64,000 nt of DNA from Pseudonocardia thermophila (GCF_900142365.1 NZ_FRAP01000027.1:18690-82689); one strand, 5' to 3'; positions 36,240-44,868 are shown, counted from the first letter of the stretch. Made by a program: numbers and translations. Notes: generated by a model from the letters alone, not told the origin.

Positions 36240-38810
36240 GTGCCCGACCCCGAGATCGTCTCTCCGTCCGCGCTGCGCCGAGCACTGCGGCGGGTCCGCG
36301 ACGGCGCCACCCTCGACGTCACCGAAGCCGCCGTCCTGCTCGCCGCCCGCGGTCAGCAGCTCGACGAGCTGCTGACCGCGGCCTCCCGGGTGCGCGACGC
36401 CGGCCTCGTCGCGGCCGGTCGGCCCGGCGTCGTCACGTACTCGAAGAACGTCTTCATCCCGCTCACCCGGCTGTGCCGCGACCGCTGCCACTACTGCACG
36501 TTCGCGACGGTGCCGCACCGGCTGCCCGCGGCGTACCTGGAGCGCGAGGAGGTCATCGAGATCGCCCGCCAGGGCGCGGCCGTCGGGTGCAAGGAGGCGC
36601 TGTTCACGCTCGGCGACCGTCCCGAGGACCGCTGGCCGCAGGCGCGGGAGTGGCTGGAGGAGCGCGGGTACTCGTCCACGGTCGACTACCTGCGCGCCTG
36701 CGCGATCGCGGTGCTGGAGGAGACCGGGCTGCTGCCGCACCTCAACCCGGGCGTGCTCAGCTGGGAGGAGCTGACCCGGCTCAAGCCGGTCGCGGCGAGC
36801 ATGGGGATGATGCTCGAGACCACGTCCGAGCGGCTGTGGGCGGAGAAGGGCGGCCCGCACTACGGCAGCCCCGACAAGGAGCCCGCGGTGCGCCTGCGGG
36901 CGATCACCGACGCCGGCCGGGTGGGCGTGCCGTACACGACCGGGATCCTCATCGGCATCGGCGAGACCCGCACCGAGCGCGCCGAGTCGATCTTCGCGAT
37001 CCGCCGCGCGGCGCGCGCGCACGGCCACATCCAGGAGGTCATCGTCCAGAACTTCCGGGCGAAGCCGGACACCGCGATGGCGAACGACCCGGACGCCGAC
37101 CTGGAGGACCTGGCTGCCACCATCGCGGTCACCCGGCTGGTGATGGGGCCGAAGATGCGCATCCAGGCCCCGCCGAACCTGGTCGGCGAGGAGTACGCGC
37201 TCATGCTGCGCGCCGGCATCGACGACTGGGGCGGCGTCTCGCCGATCACGCCCGACCACGTCAGCCCGGAGATGCCGTGGCCGGCGATCGAGGAGCTGGC
37301 CGCGCGCACCGCGGCCGCCGGGTTCACGCTGCGCGAGCGGCTCACCGCGTACCCGCCGTACGTGCTGGCCGGATCGCCGTGGATCGACACCCGGTTGCAC
37401 GCCCACGTGGCGGCGCTCGCCGATCCGCAGACGGGCCTGGCGCGGGAGGACGCCGAGATCGTCGGCCGGCCGTGGCAGGAGCCCGACGGCGGGTTCACCA
37501 GCACGGGGCGGGTCGATCTGCACGCCACGATCGACACGACCGGCCGCACCGGTGACCGGCGCAGCGACTTCGCCTCGATCTACGGCGACTGGGACGAGCT
37601 CAAGGAAGAGCTGGCCGCTCAGCGCAGCGCCGCGCCCCAGCGGCTCGACGCCGACGTCCGCGCCGGCCTGGACATCGCATCGACGAATCCGGCCGCGCTG
37701 CTCGACCCGGCCAACGAAGCCGCCGCGATGGCCGTGCTCACCGCGGAGGGCCCCGCACTGGACGAGCTGGCCCGCATCGCCGACGACGTGCGCCGTGACG
37801 TCGTCGGTGACGAGGTCACCTACGTCGTCAACCGCAACATCAACTTCTCGAACGTCTGCTACGTCGGGTGCCGGTTCTGCGCCTTCGCCCAGCGCGAGCG
37901 CGACTCCGACGCGTTCCGGCTCTCGCTCGACGAGATCGCCGCACGGGCCGTGGAGGCGGCCGAGGCCGGTGCCACCGAGGTCTGCGTGCAGGGCGGCATC
38001 GACCCGCAGCTGCCCACGTCGTTCTACGCCGACCTGGTCCGCACCGTGCGCGCCGCAGTTCCCGGCATGCACGTGCACGCGTACTCGCCGATGGAGATCG
38101 TGTCGGTCGCCGCCAAGGCCGGCGTGTCGATCGAGGAGTTCCTCATCGAGCTGAAGGAGGCCGGGCTCGGGTCGATCCCGGGCACCGCCGCGGAGATCCT
38201 CGACGACGAGGTGCGCTGGATCCTCACCAAGGGCAAGCTGCCGGCCGCCCAGTGGATCGAGGTCGTCACCACCGCACACCGGCTCGGCATCCCGTCGTCG
38301 TCGACGATGATGTACGGCCACGTCGACGAGCCGCGGCACTGGCTGGGGCACCTGCGCACGCTCGCCGCGGTGCAGGACGAGACCGGCGGGTTCACCGAGT
38401 TCGTGCCGCTGCCGTTCGTGCACACCAACGCGCCGATCTACCTGGCCGGGCTGGCCCGGCCGGGCCCCACGCAGCGGGACAACATCGCCGTCCACGCCTT
38501 CGCCCGGCTGGCACTGCACGGCCGCATCGACCACATCCAGTGCTCGTGGGTGAAGCTCGGCGACGAGCTGGCGGCGCGGATCCTGCAGGGCGGCGCCGAC
38601 GACATGGGCGGCACCCTCATGGAGGAGACGATCAGCCGCATGGCCGGCTCGGAGAACGGCTCCGCCCGCACGGTCGCCGAGCTGACCGCGATCGCGGCGG
38701 CCGCCGGACGTCCGGTGCGGCAGCGCAGCACGACGTACAAGGACCCCGTCGTGCGGCTGGAACCGGCCGTGCGGGCCGGTCCGCGGTTGCTACCGCTCAC
38801 CCCGGCCTGA
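36240..38810 (+). CDS. fbiC: FO synthase (CofG-CofH fusion)
   Basis: Makes 7,8-didemethyl-8-hydroxy-5-deazariboflavin (FO), the chromophore of coenzyme F420, from tyrosine and 5-amino-6-ribitylaminouracil. The 856-residue chain has two radical-SAM halves: the CofG-like half with the cluster motif CRDRCHYC (Cys79, 83, 86) and the CofH-like half with CYVGCRFC (Cys540, 544, 547). Both are intact CX3CX2C. A Ser/Thr/Asp linker lies at about 420-470. GTG 36240 lies 6 nt after TACTGT (36228-36233), so the mRNA is probably leaderless. Its presence implies that F420 is used by this organism. Confidence 0.97.
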   Translation: MPDPEIVSPSALRRALRRVRDGATLDVTEAAVLLAARGQQLDELLTAASRVRDAGLVAAGRPGVVTYSKNVFIPLTRLCRDRCHYCTFATVPHRLPAAYLEREEVIEIARQGAAVGCKEALFTLGDRPEDRWPQAREWLEERGYSSTVDYLRACAIAVLEETGLLPHLNPGVLSWEELTRLKPVAASMGMMLETTSERLWAEKGGPHYGSPDKEPAVRLRAITDAGRVGVPYTTGILIGIGETRTERAESIFAIRRAARAHGHIQEVIVQNFRAKPDTAMANDPDADLEDLAATIAVTRLVMGPKMRIQAPPNLVGEEYALMLRAGIDDWGGVSPITPDHVSPEMPWPAIEELAARTAAAGFTLRERLTAYPPYVLAGSPWIDTRLHAHVAALADPQTGLAREDAEIVGRPWQEPDGGFTSTGRVDLHATIDTTGRTGDRRSDFASIYGDWDELKEELAAQRSAAPQRLDADVRAGLDIASTNPAALLDPANEAAAMAVLTAEGPALDELARIADDVRRDVVGDEVTYVVNRNINFSNVCYVGCRFCAFAQRERDSDAFRLSLDEIAARAVEAAEAGATEVCVQGGIDPQLPTSFYADLVRTVRAAVPGMHVHAYSPMEIVSVAAKAGVSIEEFLIELKEAGLGSIPGTAAEILDDEVRWILTKGKLPAAQWIEVVTTAHRLGIPSSSTMMYGHVDEPRHWLGHLRTLAAVQDETGGFTEFVPLPFVHTNAPIYLAGLARPGPTQRDNIAVHAFARLALHGRIDHIQCSWVKLGDELAARILQGGADDMGGTLMEETISRMAGSENGSARTVAELTAIAAAAGRPVRQRSTTYKDPVVRLEPAVRAGPRLLPLTPA

Positions 38811-38836
38811 GGCCGGGCGGGCGTAGCCTCACGGGC

Positions 38837-39019
38837 ATGGGCGTTCTCGGCGAGCTGTTCCCCGGCCGCAAGATCCAGGACACCTCGAACGAAGCCGGCA
38901 ACGGGCAGCCGTTCCGGCTCGGGCCGATCGATCTGGACGAGGGCGTCGTCGAGGTGCACCGGGCGGTCCCGCCCGCCGAGGCCGAGCCCGCGCCCGAGGA
39001 GGAGGCCGAGCGCGGCTGA
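38837..39019 (+). CDS. DUF6191-like small protein
   Basis: A 60-residue protein: GVLGELFPGRKIQDT at the start, FRLGPIDLDEGVVEV in the middle and an acidic Glu/Ala/Pro tail. The LGELFxPGRKxxD...GPIDLxxGxVxV pattern fits DUF6191. Function unknown. ATG 38837 lies 7 nt after TAGCCT (38824-38829), matching the leaderless pattern. It ends 6 nt before the stop of the convergent peptidase gene, with no terminator between. Confidence 0.8.
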   Translation: MGVLGELFPGRKIQDTSNEAGNGQPFRLGPIDLDEGVVEVHRAVPPAEAEPAPEEEAERG

Positions 39020-39025
39020 TCGCCG

Positions 39026-40462
39026 TTATCGCGACGAACTCAAGTGCTCGGCGGCGGCCAGCACCGACCCGTACTGCACCGCCACGAGCGAACGCAGCGG
39101 CAGGGCGACCTCGCTGGTACCGGCCGCCGCCGAGCACCACGCCGCGTGCAGGGCCGCGAGCTCCCGGTGCACCGCGCGGATCACCGGGCGCACGTTGCCC
39201 CCGGCGATCTCCGCGTCGAGGGCGCGCAGCAGCATCCCGCCGTAGCGCAACCGGAACATGTGCACGGTGTCGGCCATCGACGTCAGCTCGGCGACGGTGG
39301 CCTTGCGGGCCCGGGCCGCCGCCGACGCGCCCCGCCGCTGCATCGCGTTCGCCTGTTCGGCGATCGCGGAGGCGTAGTAGCGGCTCGCGCGCAGGAACGG
39401 CGACTCGCCGCGGACGTGCGGCCCGATCCGGGCCAGCGCCTCGGTCAGCAGGTCGGAGAGCACGTGCAGCTCGGTGGCGTTGGCGTCCAGCGCCTCGGCG
39501 TAGCCGATCTGCGACGGGGTGGTGTCCAGCGCGTCGCGGTGCGTCCAGTACGGCAGCTCGCTGACCACCGTGAGGGTGCCGTGCCGGCTCGCGTACGCAC
39601 CCGTCGAGTTCCCGCCGGAGAACGCGTCGAGGGCGCCGATCTCCTCCAGGTGGTCGTAGGTGTCGCGCACGTCGAGCAGCGGGAAGATGCCCTCGTCCAG
39701 CGGCGGCATCCACGGCGCCTCCGGCTCCCCGCGGTCCAGCTCGATGCCCATCTCGAGCGGCAGCGCCTGCAGCACCGGGTGCAGGTCGGGCTCCGGCCGG
39801 CTCAGGTAGTAGTACGCGCCGCCGACCTCGCTGTTGTGCAGCGACGCCAGCAGCGCGGGCCGGTGCTCGTCGATCAGCCGCATCAGCGCGAACGTCTCCG
39901 GCAGGACCGCGTCGAACCAGGCCTGCTTGTAGTCGAGCGGGAACGACCACTCGATCTGCTCGGGCCCAGCCTGCCGGTAGAAGTGGCGCGCGTAGTGCTC
40001 GCGGGTGAACGGCCCCTTCAACCAGCCCTCGTTGAGCCGCAGCCCGTCCGGGTCGATGCAGGTGACGATGTGCCAGCGGTGCCCGAGCCGGGCGCGCAGG
40101 CCGGCGTCCTCGGCCAGCCGACGGGCCAGGTGCAGCGCGGTCAGCCCGCCGATCGGTTCGTTGGGGTGCGGGAGGCCGACGACCAGCGCGTCGGGCGCGA
40201 AGTGGTCGGGCGGGGCGATCGTGAGGCAGCACAGCTGCTCGCCCTGGCCCGAGGTGCCGATCCGGCGCAGGCGCACCACATCGGGATGGCGGGCCGCGAT
40301 CCGGGCGCTGCTCTCCGCGAGTTCGTCGGCGGTCGCGAAGACCTCGAAGGCGGGCACGGTCTCCAGCTCGCGGCGCAGCCACGCCGGAAGCACGCGCTCC
40401 GGTGACGGTCCGGTGGCGTCGCCGGCGGCTACGCGGGTCGCCGTGACCGTGCGTCTGCTCAT
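39026..40462 (-). CDS. M14-family zinc carboxypeptidase-like protein
   Basis: A 478-residue protein with M14 metal ligands: GLPHPNEPIGGLTALHLA supplies the HxxE pair (about residue 109), and SLHNSEVGGAYYYL the third His. ITCIDPDGLRLNEGW is also conserved. The C-terminal half (about residues 330-478) is helical and not part of the classical peptidase fold. No signal peptide is visible, so it is probably cytoplasmic and may act on small peptides or amides. ATG 40462 starts MSRRTVTAT; the frame is open to 40804 but that part has no protein-like features. Confidence 0.85.
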   Translation of the reverse strand: MSRRTVTATRVAAGDATGPSPERVLPAWLRRELETVPAFEVFATADELAESSARIAARHPDVVRLRRIGTSGQGEQLCCLTIAPPDHFAPDALVVGLPHPNEPIGGLTALHLARRLAEDAGLRARLGHRWHIVTCIDPDGLRLNEGWLKGPFTREHYARHFYRQAGPEQIEWSFPLDYKQAWFDAVLPETFALMRLIDEHRPALLASLHNSEVGGAYYYLSRPEPDLHPVLQALPLEMGIELDRGEPEAPWMPPLDEGIFPLLDVRDTYDHLEEIGALDAFSGGNSTGAYASRHGTLTVVSELPYWTHRDALDTTPSQIGYAEALDANATELHVLSDLLTEALARIGPHVRGESPFLRASRYYASAIAEQANAMQRRGASAAARARKATVAELTSMADTVHMFRLRYGGMLLRALDAEIAGGNVRPVIRAVHRELAALHAAWCSAAAGTSEVALPLRSLVAVQYGSVLAAAEHLSSSR

Positions 40463-40896
40463 CGGACCGGCTCTCGCCGGCTGCTGAGCGGGATGCGTGG
40501 GTGCATCGCCCGGCCTCAGCGGAGCCGGGCGTCGCGCGCGCCGGGGCCCGATCCGCCCTGCCGATGTGCGTCCGGTCGTTCCTGCACCATCCAACCCCCC
40601 CAACGTGCGAGCCATCGGCGGCACCGGGAACCCGGTGCCGTCCGGACCGTACCGGCGTCGGCCGGCGACCGGGGTACCCGGAAGCCGACTTATCCACAGC
40701 TGAGCAGATCCGGTGGTGCAGCACCGTCGATGCCACCCGGACTCATGCGCCTGACCAGCATCGATGTCCGGACAGGTGTTGTCCACAACGAAGTGGGAAG
40801 CCACCGTACCGGATGCGGCTTCCCGTTCCCGGCGCGACAGCGCGTCGTTCTCACGGGAAGATCTACTTCAGGACCCGATGGATGCGGGGGTGGGGC
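40463..40896. other. Intergenic region with two DnaA boxes
   Basis: About 430 bp between the divergent M14 peptidase and YihY genes without a gene. It contains two DnaA-box sequences: TTATCCACA at 40690-40698 and TTGTCCACA at 40779-40787, 89 bp apart on the same strand, plus the palindrome TGTCCGGACA at 40766-40775. The second is the form preferred by actinobacteria. Two boxes are far too few for oriC; transcriptional control by DnaA of the downstream membrane protein is possible. Confidence 0.5.
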
Positions 40897-42033
40897 GTGA
40901 CCAGCGTCGACAAGGCCGTGGGCCGAGCGGTGGACCGGGATGCGGACGCGGTGCGCGAACAGGCCGCGCGGGCCCAAGTGGTGGCCGGACGGGTCGAGGC
41001 CGGGAAGGACCCGGACGCGCGGCCGTCGAAGATCCAGCAGCTGCGCGATCGGTACGAGTGGCTCGACCACGCGGTGCGGGCGGCGGAGCGCTACAGCGAG
41101 CGCCACGGGGACCACTACGCGGGCGCCATCACCTACTTCTCGGTGCTGGCGCTGTTCCCGCTGATCCTGGTCGCCGTCGCCGGGCTCGGGTACGCGCTGT
41201 TCCTGCAGCCCGACCTGCTGGAGCAGCTCAAGTCGGGCATCCGCAGCAACGTGCCGCCCGGGCTGGACGTGCTGCTGATCGAGATCGTCGACAACGCCAT
41301 CGAGCACCGCGGCTCGATCGGGGTCATCGGTCTGCTCGGCGCGCTGTACACCGGGGTCGGGTGGATGTCCAGCCTGCGCGAGGCGCTGTCCGAGCAGTGG
41401 GGCCAGGTGCCCGCGCCGCCGCCGATCTACAAGCGACTCCTGTTCGACCTGCTCACGCTGCTCGGCCTGGGCGTCGCCATGATCGGCTCGTTCGCGATCA
41501 CCGGGATCGCCGCCGGGTTCGCCAGCACCGTGCTGGAGCTCGTCGGGCTGGCCCAGGAGGGCTGGGCGGTCGCGCTGCTGCACGTGCTCGGCATCGTGCT
41601 CGGGCTCGTCGCGAACTGGTTGATCTTCCTGTGGGTCATCGCGCGCCTGCCCCGCGAGCACGCGACGTTCCGCAGCGCCGCCCGCGCCGCCGTGCTCGGC
41701 GCCGTCGGGTTCGAGATCCTCAAGAACGTCATGACGATCTACCTGCAGAGCGTCGTGGAATCCCCGACCGGGCAGATCATCGGCCCGTTCGTCGGTCTGC
41801 TCGTCTTCGCGTTCTTCACCTCGCGGCTGATCCTGTTCGTCACGGCGTGGGCGGCCACGTCGAAGGAGAACGAGGCGCGACAACCCGTCCCGGTGCCCGG
41901 GCCCGCGGTGATCAGGTCGGAGATCGTGGTGCACAGCGGCCCGAGCAGCCGCGCCGCCGCGGGGCTGCTCGGGCTCGGGGCGGTGGCGGGCCTCGTCGGC
42001 GGACTGGCGCTGGTCGGACGGCGACGGGAGTGA
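40897..42033 (+). CDS. YihY/BrkB-family membrane protein with long N-terminal region
   Basis: A 378-residue YihY/BrkB protein. The N-terminal 60 residues are hydrophilic and charged; then HYAGAITYFSVLALFPLILV opens about six transmembrane segments, with GSIGVIGLLGALYTGVGWMS and LVANWLIFLWVIARLPREHA as landmarks. A glycine-rich last helix (GLLGLGAVAGLVGGLALVG) ends in charged residues. Second family member in the window (the other is at 15955). GTG 40897 follows GGGGTGGGGC; the open frame goes up to 40501 but that is the DnaA-box region. Function unknown. Confidence 0.87.
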   Translation: MTSVDKAVGRAVDRDADAVREQAARAQVVAGRVEAGKDPDARPSKIQQLRDRYEWLDHAVRAAERYSERHGDHYAGAITYFSVLALFPLILVAVAGLGYALFLQPDLLEQLKSGIRSNVPPGLDVLLIEIVDNAIEHRGSIGVIGLLGALYTGVGWMSSLREALSEQWGQVPAPPPIYKRLLFDLLTLLGLGVAMIGSFAITGIAAGFASTVLELVGLAQEGWAVALLHVLGIVLGLVANWLIFLWVIARLPREHATFRSAARAAVLGAVGFEILKNVMTIYLQSVVESPTGQIIGPFVGLLVFAFFTSRLILFVTAWAATSKENEARQPVPVPGPAVIRSEIVVHSGPSSRAAAGLLGLGAVAGLVGGLALVGRRRE

Positions 42034-42042
42034 CCCCGGGGC

Positions 42043-42190
42043 GCGAGTCCTGCACGTCGCCCGGCGAGCTGCGCGTTCGGCCCGGCGAGTCGCGCAAACG
42101 GTGCGGTGAGTCCTGCGCGACGTGCGGCGAGTCGTGCAATCGGTGCGGTGAGTCCGGCGTTGCGGTCAGTGCTACTGCCAGTGCTACTGC
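42043..42190. repeat. Six-copy 21-bp tandem repeat plus 12-bp duplication
   Basis: Six degenerate 21-bp units (42043, 42064, 42085, 42106, 42127 and 42148 as starts) each begin G(C/T)GAG(T/C) and mostly continue with CCTGC or CGTGC then GTGCG at the end. The length of seven codons keeps any frame open. Directly behind is CAGTGCTACTGC twice in tandem (42167-42178, 42179-42190). They fill the gap between the convergent YihY and SnoaL genes. Confidence 0.85.
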
Positions 42191-42603
42191 GGTCCGCCCG
42201 CGACGCCGAACGGGTTGTCGATCACGTAGCGCCAGCGACCGTCGGCCCCGCGGCGAGCGACGTCGGTCGCGGTGCCCTCGACGTGCACGAGCGCGCCGTC
42301 CGCGCCGGGGCCGTGGATCGTCCAGTCGACGATCAGGAGGGCGATGTCGCCGGCGACGTAGACGTGCCGCGGCCGCACCTCGATCGGTGCGCCGAGGGCC
42401 TGGATGCGGGCGTTGGCCTGCATGCGCTCCTCACCGGTCACCGGCTGCCCCGGGACGGGGACCAGCACTCCGCCCGGCTCGTACACCTGGTCGACGGCGG
42501 CCGGGTCGCCGCTGTTGAAGGCGGCGGCGAAGACCGCGGGGTGCTGCGCCGGATCGCTCGTCAGGGTGATGCTTGTCGGGTGGCACGTGGCGTCCTCACG
42601 CAT
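42184..42603 (-). CDS. SnoaL/NTF2-like (DUF4440-type) protein
   Basis: A 139-residue single-domain protein of the NTF2-like superfamily: HPAVFAAAFNSGDPAAVDQV, then YEPGGVLVPVPGQPVTG, RPRHVYVAGDIALLIVDWTI, HVEGTATDVARR and WRYVIDNPFG at the end. This is the pattern of SgcJ/DUF4440 proteins, small cone-shaped folds that bind or convert diverse small molecules; no specific activity can be given. ATG 42603 is the first usable start and has no clear ribosome site. It is divergent from the HxlR gene, with a perfect palindrome between, and its stop lies in the repeat block. Confidence 0.75.
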   Translation of the reverse strand: MREDATCHPTSITLTSDPAQHPAVFAAAFNSGDPAAVDQVYEPGGVLVPVPGQPVTGEERMQANARIQALGAPIEVRPRHVYVAGDIALLIVDWTIHGPGADGALVHVEGTATDVARRGADGRWRYVIDNPFGVAGGPQ

Positions 42604-42630
42604 GCTGACAGCGAACCCGGCTTCATCGAG

Positions 42631-42648
42631 GCTCACCAAACGGTGAGC
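42631..42648. promoter_or_regulatory. Palindromic operator GCTCACC-N4-GGTGAGC at the HxlR start
   Basis: A perfect 7-bp dyad (42631-42637 and 42642-42648) separated by AAAC overlaps the GTG start of the HxlR gene (42643) and lies 28 nt upstream of the divergent SnoaL gene. A related dyad with the same GGTGAG half-site occurs at 44718-44736 before the SRPBCC gene. Confidence 0.6.
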
Positions 42649-43044
42649 GCCGATCGGTGGGATCCCGAGCTCGTCCCCGACGAGGCGGGGCGGACCACCC
42701 GGCCCGAACCGACCTGCCCGGTGGAGGTCGCCCTCGCCGCGATCGCGGGCCGGTGGACGACGCTGCTGCTGCGCGACCTCATGGCGGGCCCGCGCTCCTA
42801 CGGGCAGATCCGGGCGGCGCTGCCGACCCTGAGCGACAAGGTCCTCGCCGATCGGCTGCGCGACCTGCAGGAGCGCGGCCTGGTGGAGCGGCGGGTGCAC
42901 CCCGGGTTCCCGACGACCACCACCTACGCGCTCACGCCGGCCGGCCGGTTGCTGCGGCCGCTGCTCGTCGAGCTGTACCGGACCGGGCAGGCGCTGCAGT
43001 CGGCGCACGCCGGCGGTCACGGGGATCGTCCGGCGCCGGTCTGA
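42643..43044 (+). CDS. HxlR-family winged-helix regulator
   Basis: A 133-residue HxlR regulator: CPVEVALAAIAGRWTTLLLR with the conserved Cys before the first helix, DLMAGPRSYGQIRAALPTLS, DKVLADRLRDLQERGLVERR, then TTTTYALTPAGRLLRPLL. The Cys position is the redox-sensing site in some family members. GTG 42643 lies in the palindrome GCTCACC-N4-GGTGAGC, suggesting autoregulation and control of the divergent SnoaL gene. It is followed by an imperfect hairpin shared with the convergent carboxypeptidase gene. Confidence 0.92.
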   Translation: MSADRWDPELVPDEAGRTTRPEPTCPVEVALAAIAGRWTTLLLRDLMAGPRSYGQIRAALPTLSDKVLADRLRDLQERGLVERRVHPGFPTTTTYALTPAGRLLRPLLVELYRTGQALQSAHAGGHGDRPAPV

Positions 43045-43064
43045 CGGTCCGCGTCTTCGGATCC

Positions 43065-43118
43065 GGCGCCCGGACGCGGACTCGTGGGACCGGGCGCGGG
43101 ACTCGCCGTCCGGGCGTC
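43065..43118. terminator. Inverted repeat between HxlR and DacC genes
   Basis: GGCGCCCGGACG (43065-43076) pairs with CGTCCGGGCGTC (43107-43118) with one mismatch around a 30-nt loop. The loop holds two GACTCG units 21 bp apart (43079 and 43100), the same period and the inverse motif of the repeat at 42043-42168. Position between convergent stops suits a bidirectional terminator. Confidence 0.6.
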
Positions 43119-44181
43119 AGGCGTCGACGAGCCTGCCGATGCCCGGGCTGTCCGGCGGCTGCGCGAAGCCCCAGTCGAGCAGGGCCGCCGCCTGCTGCCA
43201 CATCGGCACGGGCTGCTGTTCGCCGCGCATCAGCGTCACGACGAGCCGGTGGCCGTCGCGCTCGGCGCACGCGACGAGGGTGTGCCGGGCGGCGTCGGTG
43301 AAGCCCGCCTTCGAGCCCACCGCGCCCGGGTAGTTCAGCAGGAACCGTTCCCGGGTGGACAGCGTGAAGCCGGGGTGGTCGCCCCAGCCGGGGAACGGGA
43401 CCGCGCGCAGCCCGAGCGTCTGCGCGACCAGCGGCTCACGCAGCGCTGCGCGGAACACCAGCGCCAGGTCGTAGGCCGACATCGCTTGACCGGGGCCGTC
43501 CAGCCCGGACGGGGTGGCGGCGCGGGTGTCGTGGGCGCCGAGCCGGGCCGCGGCCTCGGTCATCGCCGCGGTCGTCGCCTCCGTGCCGCCCATGCCCCTG
43601 GCCAGCACCTGTGCGGCGTCGTTGCCGGAGTTGAGCAGCAGCCCCGCCATCAACTCACGCACCGTGTAGCGGCCGCCGGGCCCGATCCCGGCCTTGCTGC
43701 CGTCGATGGTCAGCTCCTCCGCGCTGCCCTCCAGGACGGTGTCGGGATCGAGCGTGCGGGCGACGACCAGCGCCAGCAGCATCTTCAGCGTCGACGCCGG
43801 CCGGTGCCGCGCGTGCGGGGAACGGGCGGCGAGCACCGTGCCGGTGTCCAGGTCGGCGAGCACGTACGCGGCGGCGCTCACCGCGGGCACCCCGGCCGGA
43901 CCGAGGTCGCCGCACCCGCCGAGCCCGGGCCCGCCGACGGGCTCGGCGGGCCACGGCAGAGGCGGGACCGCGACCGTCTCCTCGACGGCGGGCGGGTCCG
44001 GCGGCGCCTCCTGCCCGGGGCACGGCGGCACCGCGGCGTAGGCCGGGGTGCCGGGCGTGGCGGTCGCGATCACCGGTTCTTCGGGAGGCGGTTCGGGCGC
44101 CGCTCCGACCACGCGGGCGTCCGCCGCCAGCACGACGAGAGCCGCCACCCCGGCCACGACGGCGCCCCAGCCCGACCGCAC
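43117..44181 (-). CDS. D-alanyl-D-alanine carboxypeptidase (PBP5-type)
   Basis: Peptidoglycan D,D-carboxypeptidase of the S11 family (354 residues). An N-terminal signal peptide (GAVVAGVAALVVLAA) is followed by a Pro-rich linker (about residues 30-100). Active-site motifs: SxxK in RPASTLKML, SxN in LLNSGNDAAQ, and KxG in GSKAGFTDAA, where KAG replaces the common KTG. There is no obvious C-terminal membrane anchor, so the enzyme may stay as an uncleaved N-anchored or secreted protein. GTG 44181 lies 6 nt after TAAGGT on the minus strand (44188-44193), a leaderless arrangement. Confidence 0.93.
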   Translation of the reverse strand: MRSGWGAVVAGVAALVVLAADARVVGAAPEPPPEEPVIATATPGTPAYAAVPPCPGQEAPPDPPAVEETVAVPPLPWPAEPVGGPGLGGCGDLGPAGVPAVSAAAYVLADLDTGTVLAARSPHARHRPASTLKMLLALVVARTLDPDTVLEGSAEELTIDGSKAGIGPGGRYTVRELMAGLLLNSGNDAAQVLARGMGGTEATTAAMTEAAARLGAHDTRAATPSGLDGPGQAMSAYDLALVFRAALREPLVAQTLGLRAVPFPGWGDHPGFTLSTRERFLLNYPGAVGSKAGFTDAARHTLVACAERDGHRLVVTLMRGEQQPVPMWQQAAALLDWGFAQPPDSPGIGRLVDA

Positions 44182-44222
44182 GAGCGCACCTTAGCTGTGC
44201 GCGAGCGCCGTGGTCGGCTTCC

Positions 44223-44678
44223 TCAGGCCGCGGTCGTCTCCAGGTGCACCTTCAGCGCCCCCAGCGTGCGGTGCATGCCGTCGACCATGAGCTGCTCCCG
44301 CTCCCGGCCGATGATCCCGCTCCGCTGGATGGCCTTGATCAGCAGGGGCGTCGGCCGCGTGTGCTCCCGCCACTGCGTCACCTGCGTCCCACCGTCGTCG
44401 GCGGGGTCGAGTCGCCAGCCCCACGTCATCCCGCTCTCCGCGACCTGGAACGCGAAGCGCCGCGGCGGGTCGCACTCGATCACGGTGCAGCGGGTCGCCC
44501 ACCACATGAGGCCGTGCCGGTTGAACCCGATGAACCTGGCCCCCTGGACAGGGCCGCGGGCGCCGAGCCAGCGCCCGCCGCGGGCCTCCGGGCTCCACTC
44601 GCCCATGCGGGTGATGTCGGTGACGAGTGCCCAGATCGCCGCCGGTTCGGCGTTGATCACCACGGTCGCTTCGTCCAC
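44223..44678 (-). CDS. SRPBCC-superfamily (polyketide cyclase-like) protein
   Basis: A 151-residue START/Bet v 1-fold protein: DEATVVINAEPAAIWALVTD, then ITRMGEWSPEARGGRWLG, a central FIGFNRHGLMWWATRC, and the C-terminal long helix (REREQLMVDGMHRTLGALKV). These proteins bind hydrophobic ligands; no enzyme activity is certain. GTG 44678 is chosen over the upstream in-frame GTG 44759: GAGAGG lies 10 nt upstream, TACGGT (minus, 44706-44711) is a suitable -10, and the shorter form has the standard family N terminus. A dyad operator lies further up. Confidence 0.8.
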   Translation of the reverse strand: MDEATVVINAEPAAIWALVTDITRMGEWSPEARGGRWLGARGPVQGARFIGFNRHGLMWWATRCTVIECDPPRRFAFQVAESGMTWGWRLDPADDGGTQVTQWREHTRPTPLLIKAIQRSGIIGREREQLMVDGMHRTLGALKVHLETTAA

Positions 44679-44705
44679 GTCGAACAGTCCTCTCGTCCGT
44701 GGCGC

Positions 44706-44736
44706 ACCGTAAGCGCGCGGTGAGATGTGCTCACCG
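44706..44736 (-). promoter_or_regulatory. Promoter and dyad operator of the SRPBCC gene
   Basis: On the minus strand TACGGT (44706-44711) fits a -10 box about 28 nt before the GTG. The dyad CGGTGAG-N5-CTCACCG (44718-44724, 44730-44736) covers the -35 region. It uses the same half-site (GGTGAG/CTCACC) as the HxlR-gene operator. Confidence 0.5.
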
Positions 44737-44868
44737 ACCGGAGTCCACGATTCGGTCACGCCGCCGTCTCGACGGTGTGAACCGCCCCGATCCTGCACTA
44801 CCGTTCCCCGGTCATGCCGGTCGATCGGCAGTCGAGATCGTCCGGGGATCAACGAAAGGCATGCACCA

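Noticed and set aside
40463..40896. Chromosomal origin of replication
   Set aside because: Only two DnaA boxes and no dnaA, dnaN or parAB genes nearby.
42043..42168. 21-bp units as a CRISPR array or a GESCxxC cysteine-repeat protein
   Set aside because: Units have no spacers and are degenerate. The seven-codon open frame is a by-product of the period and runs through unrelated sequence, without a start site.
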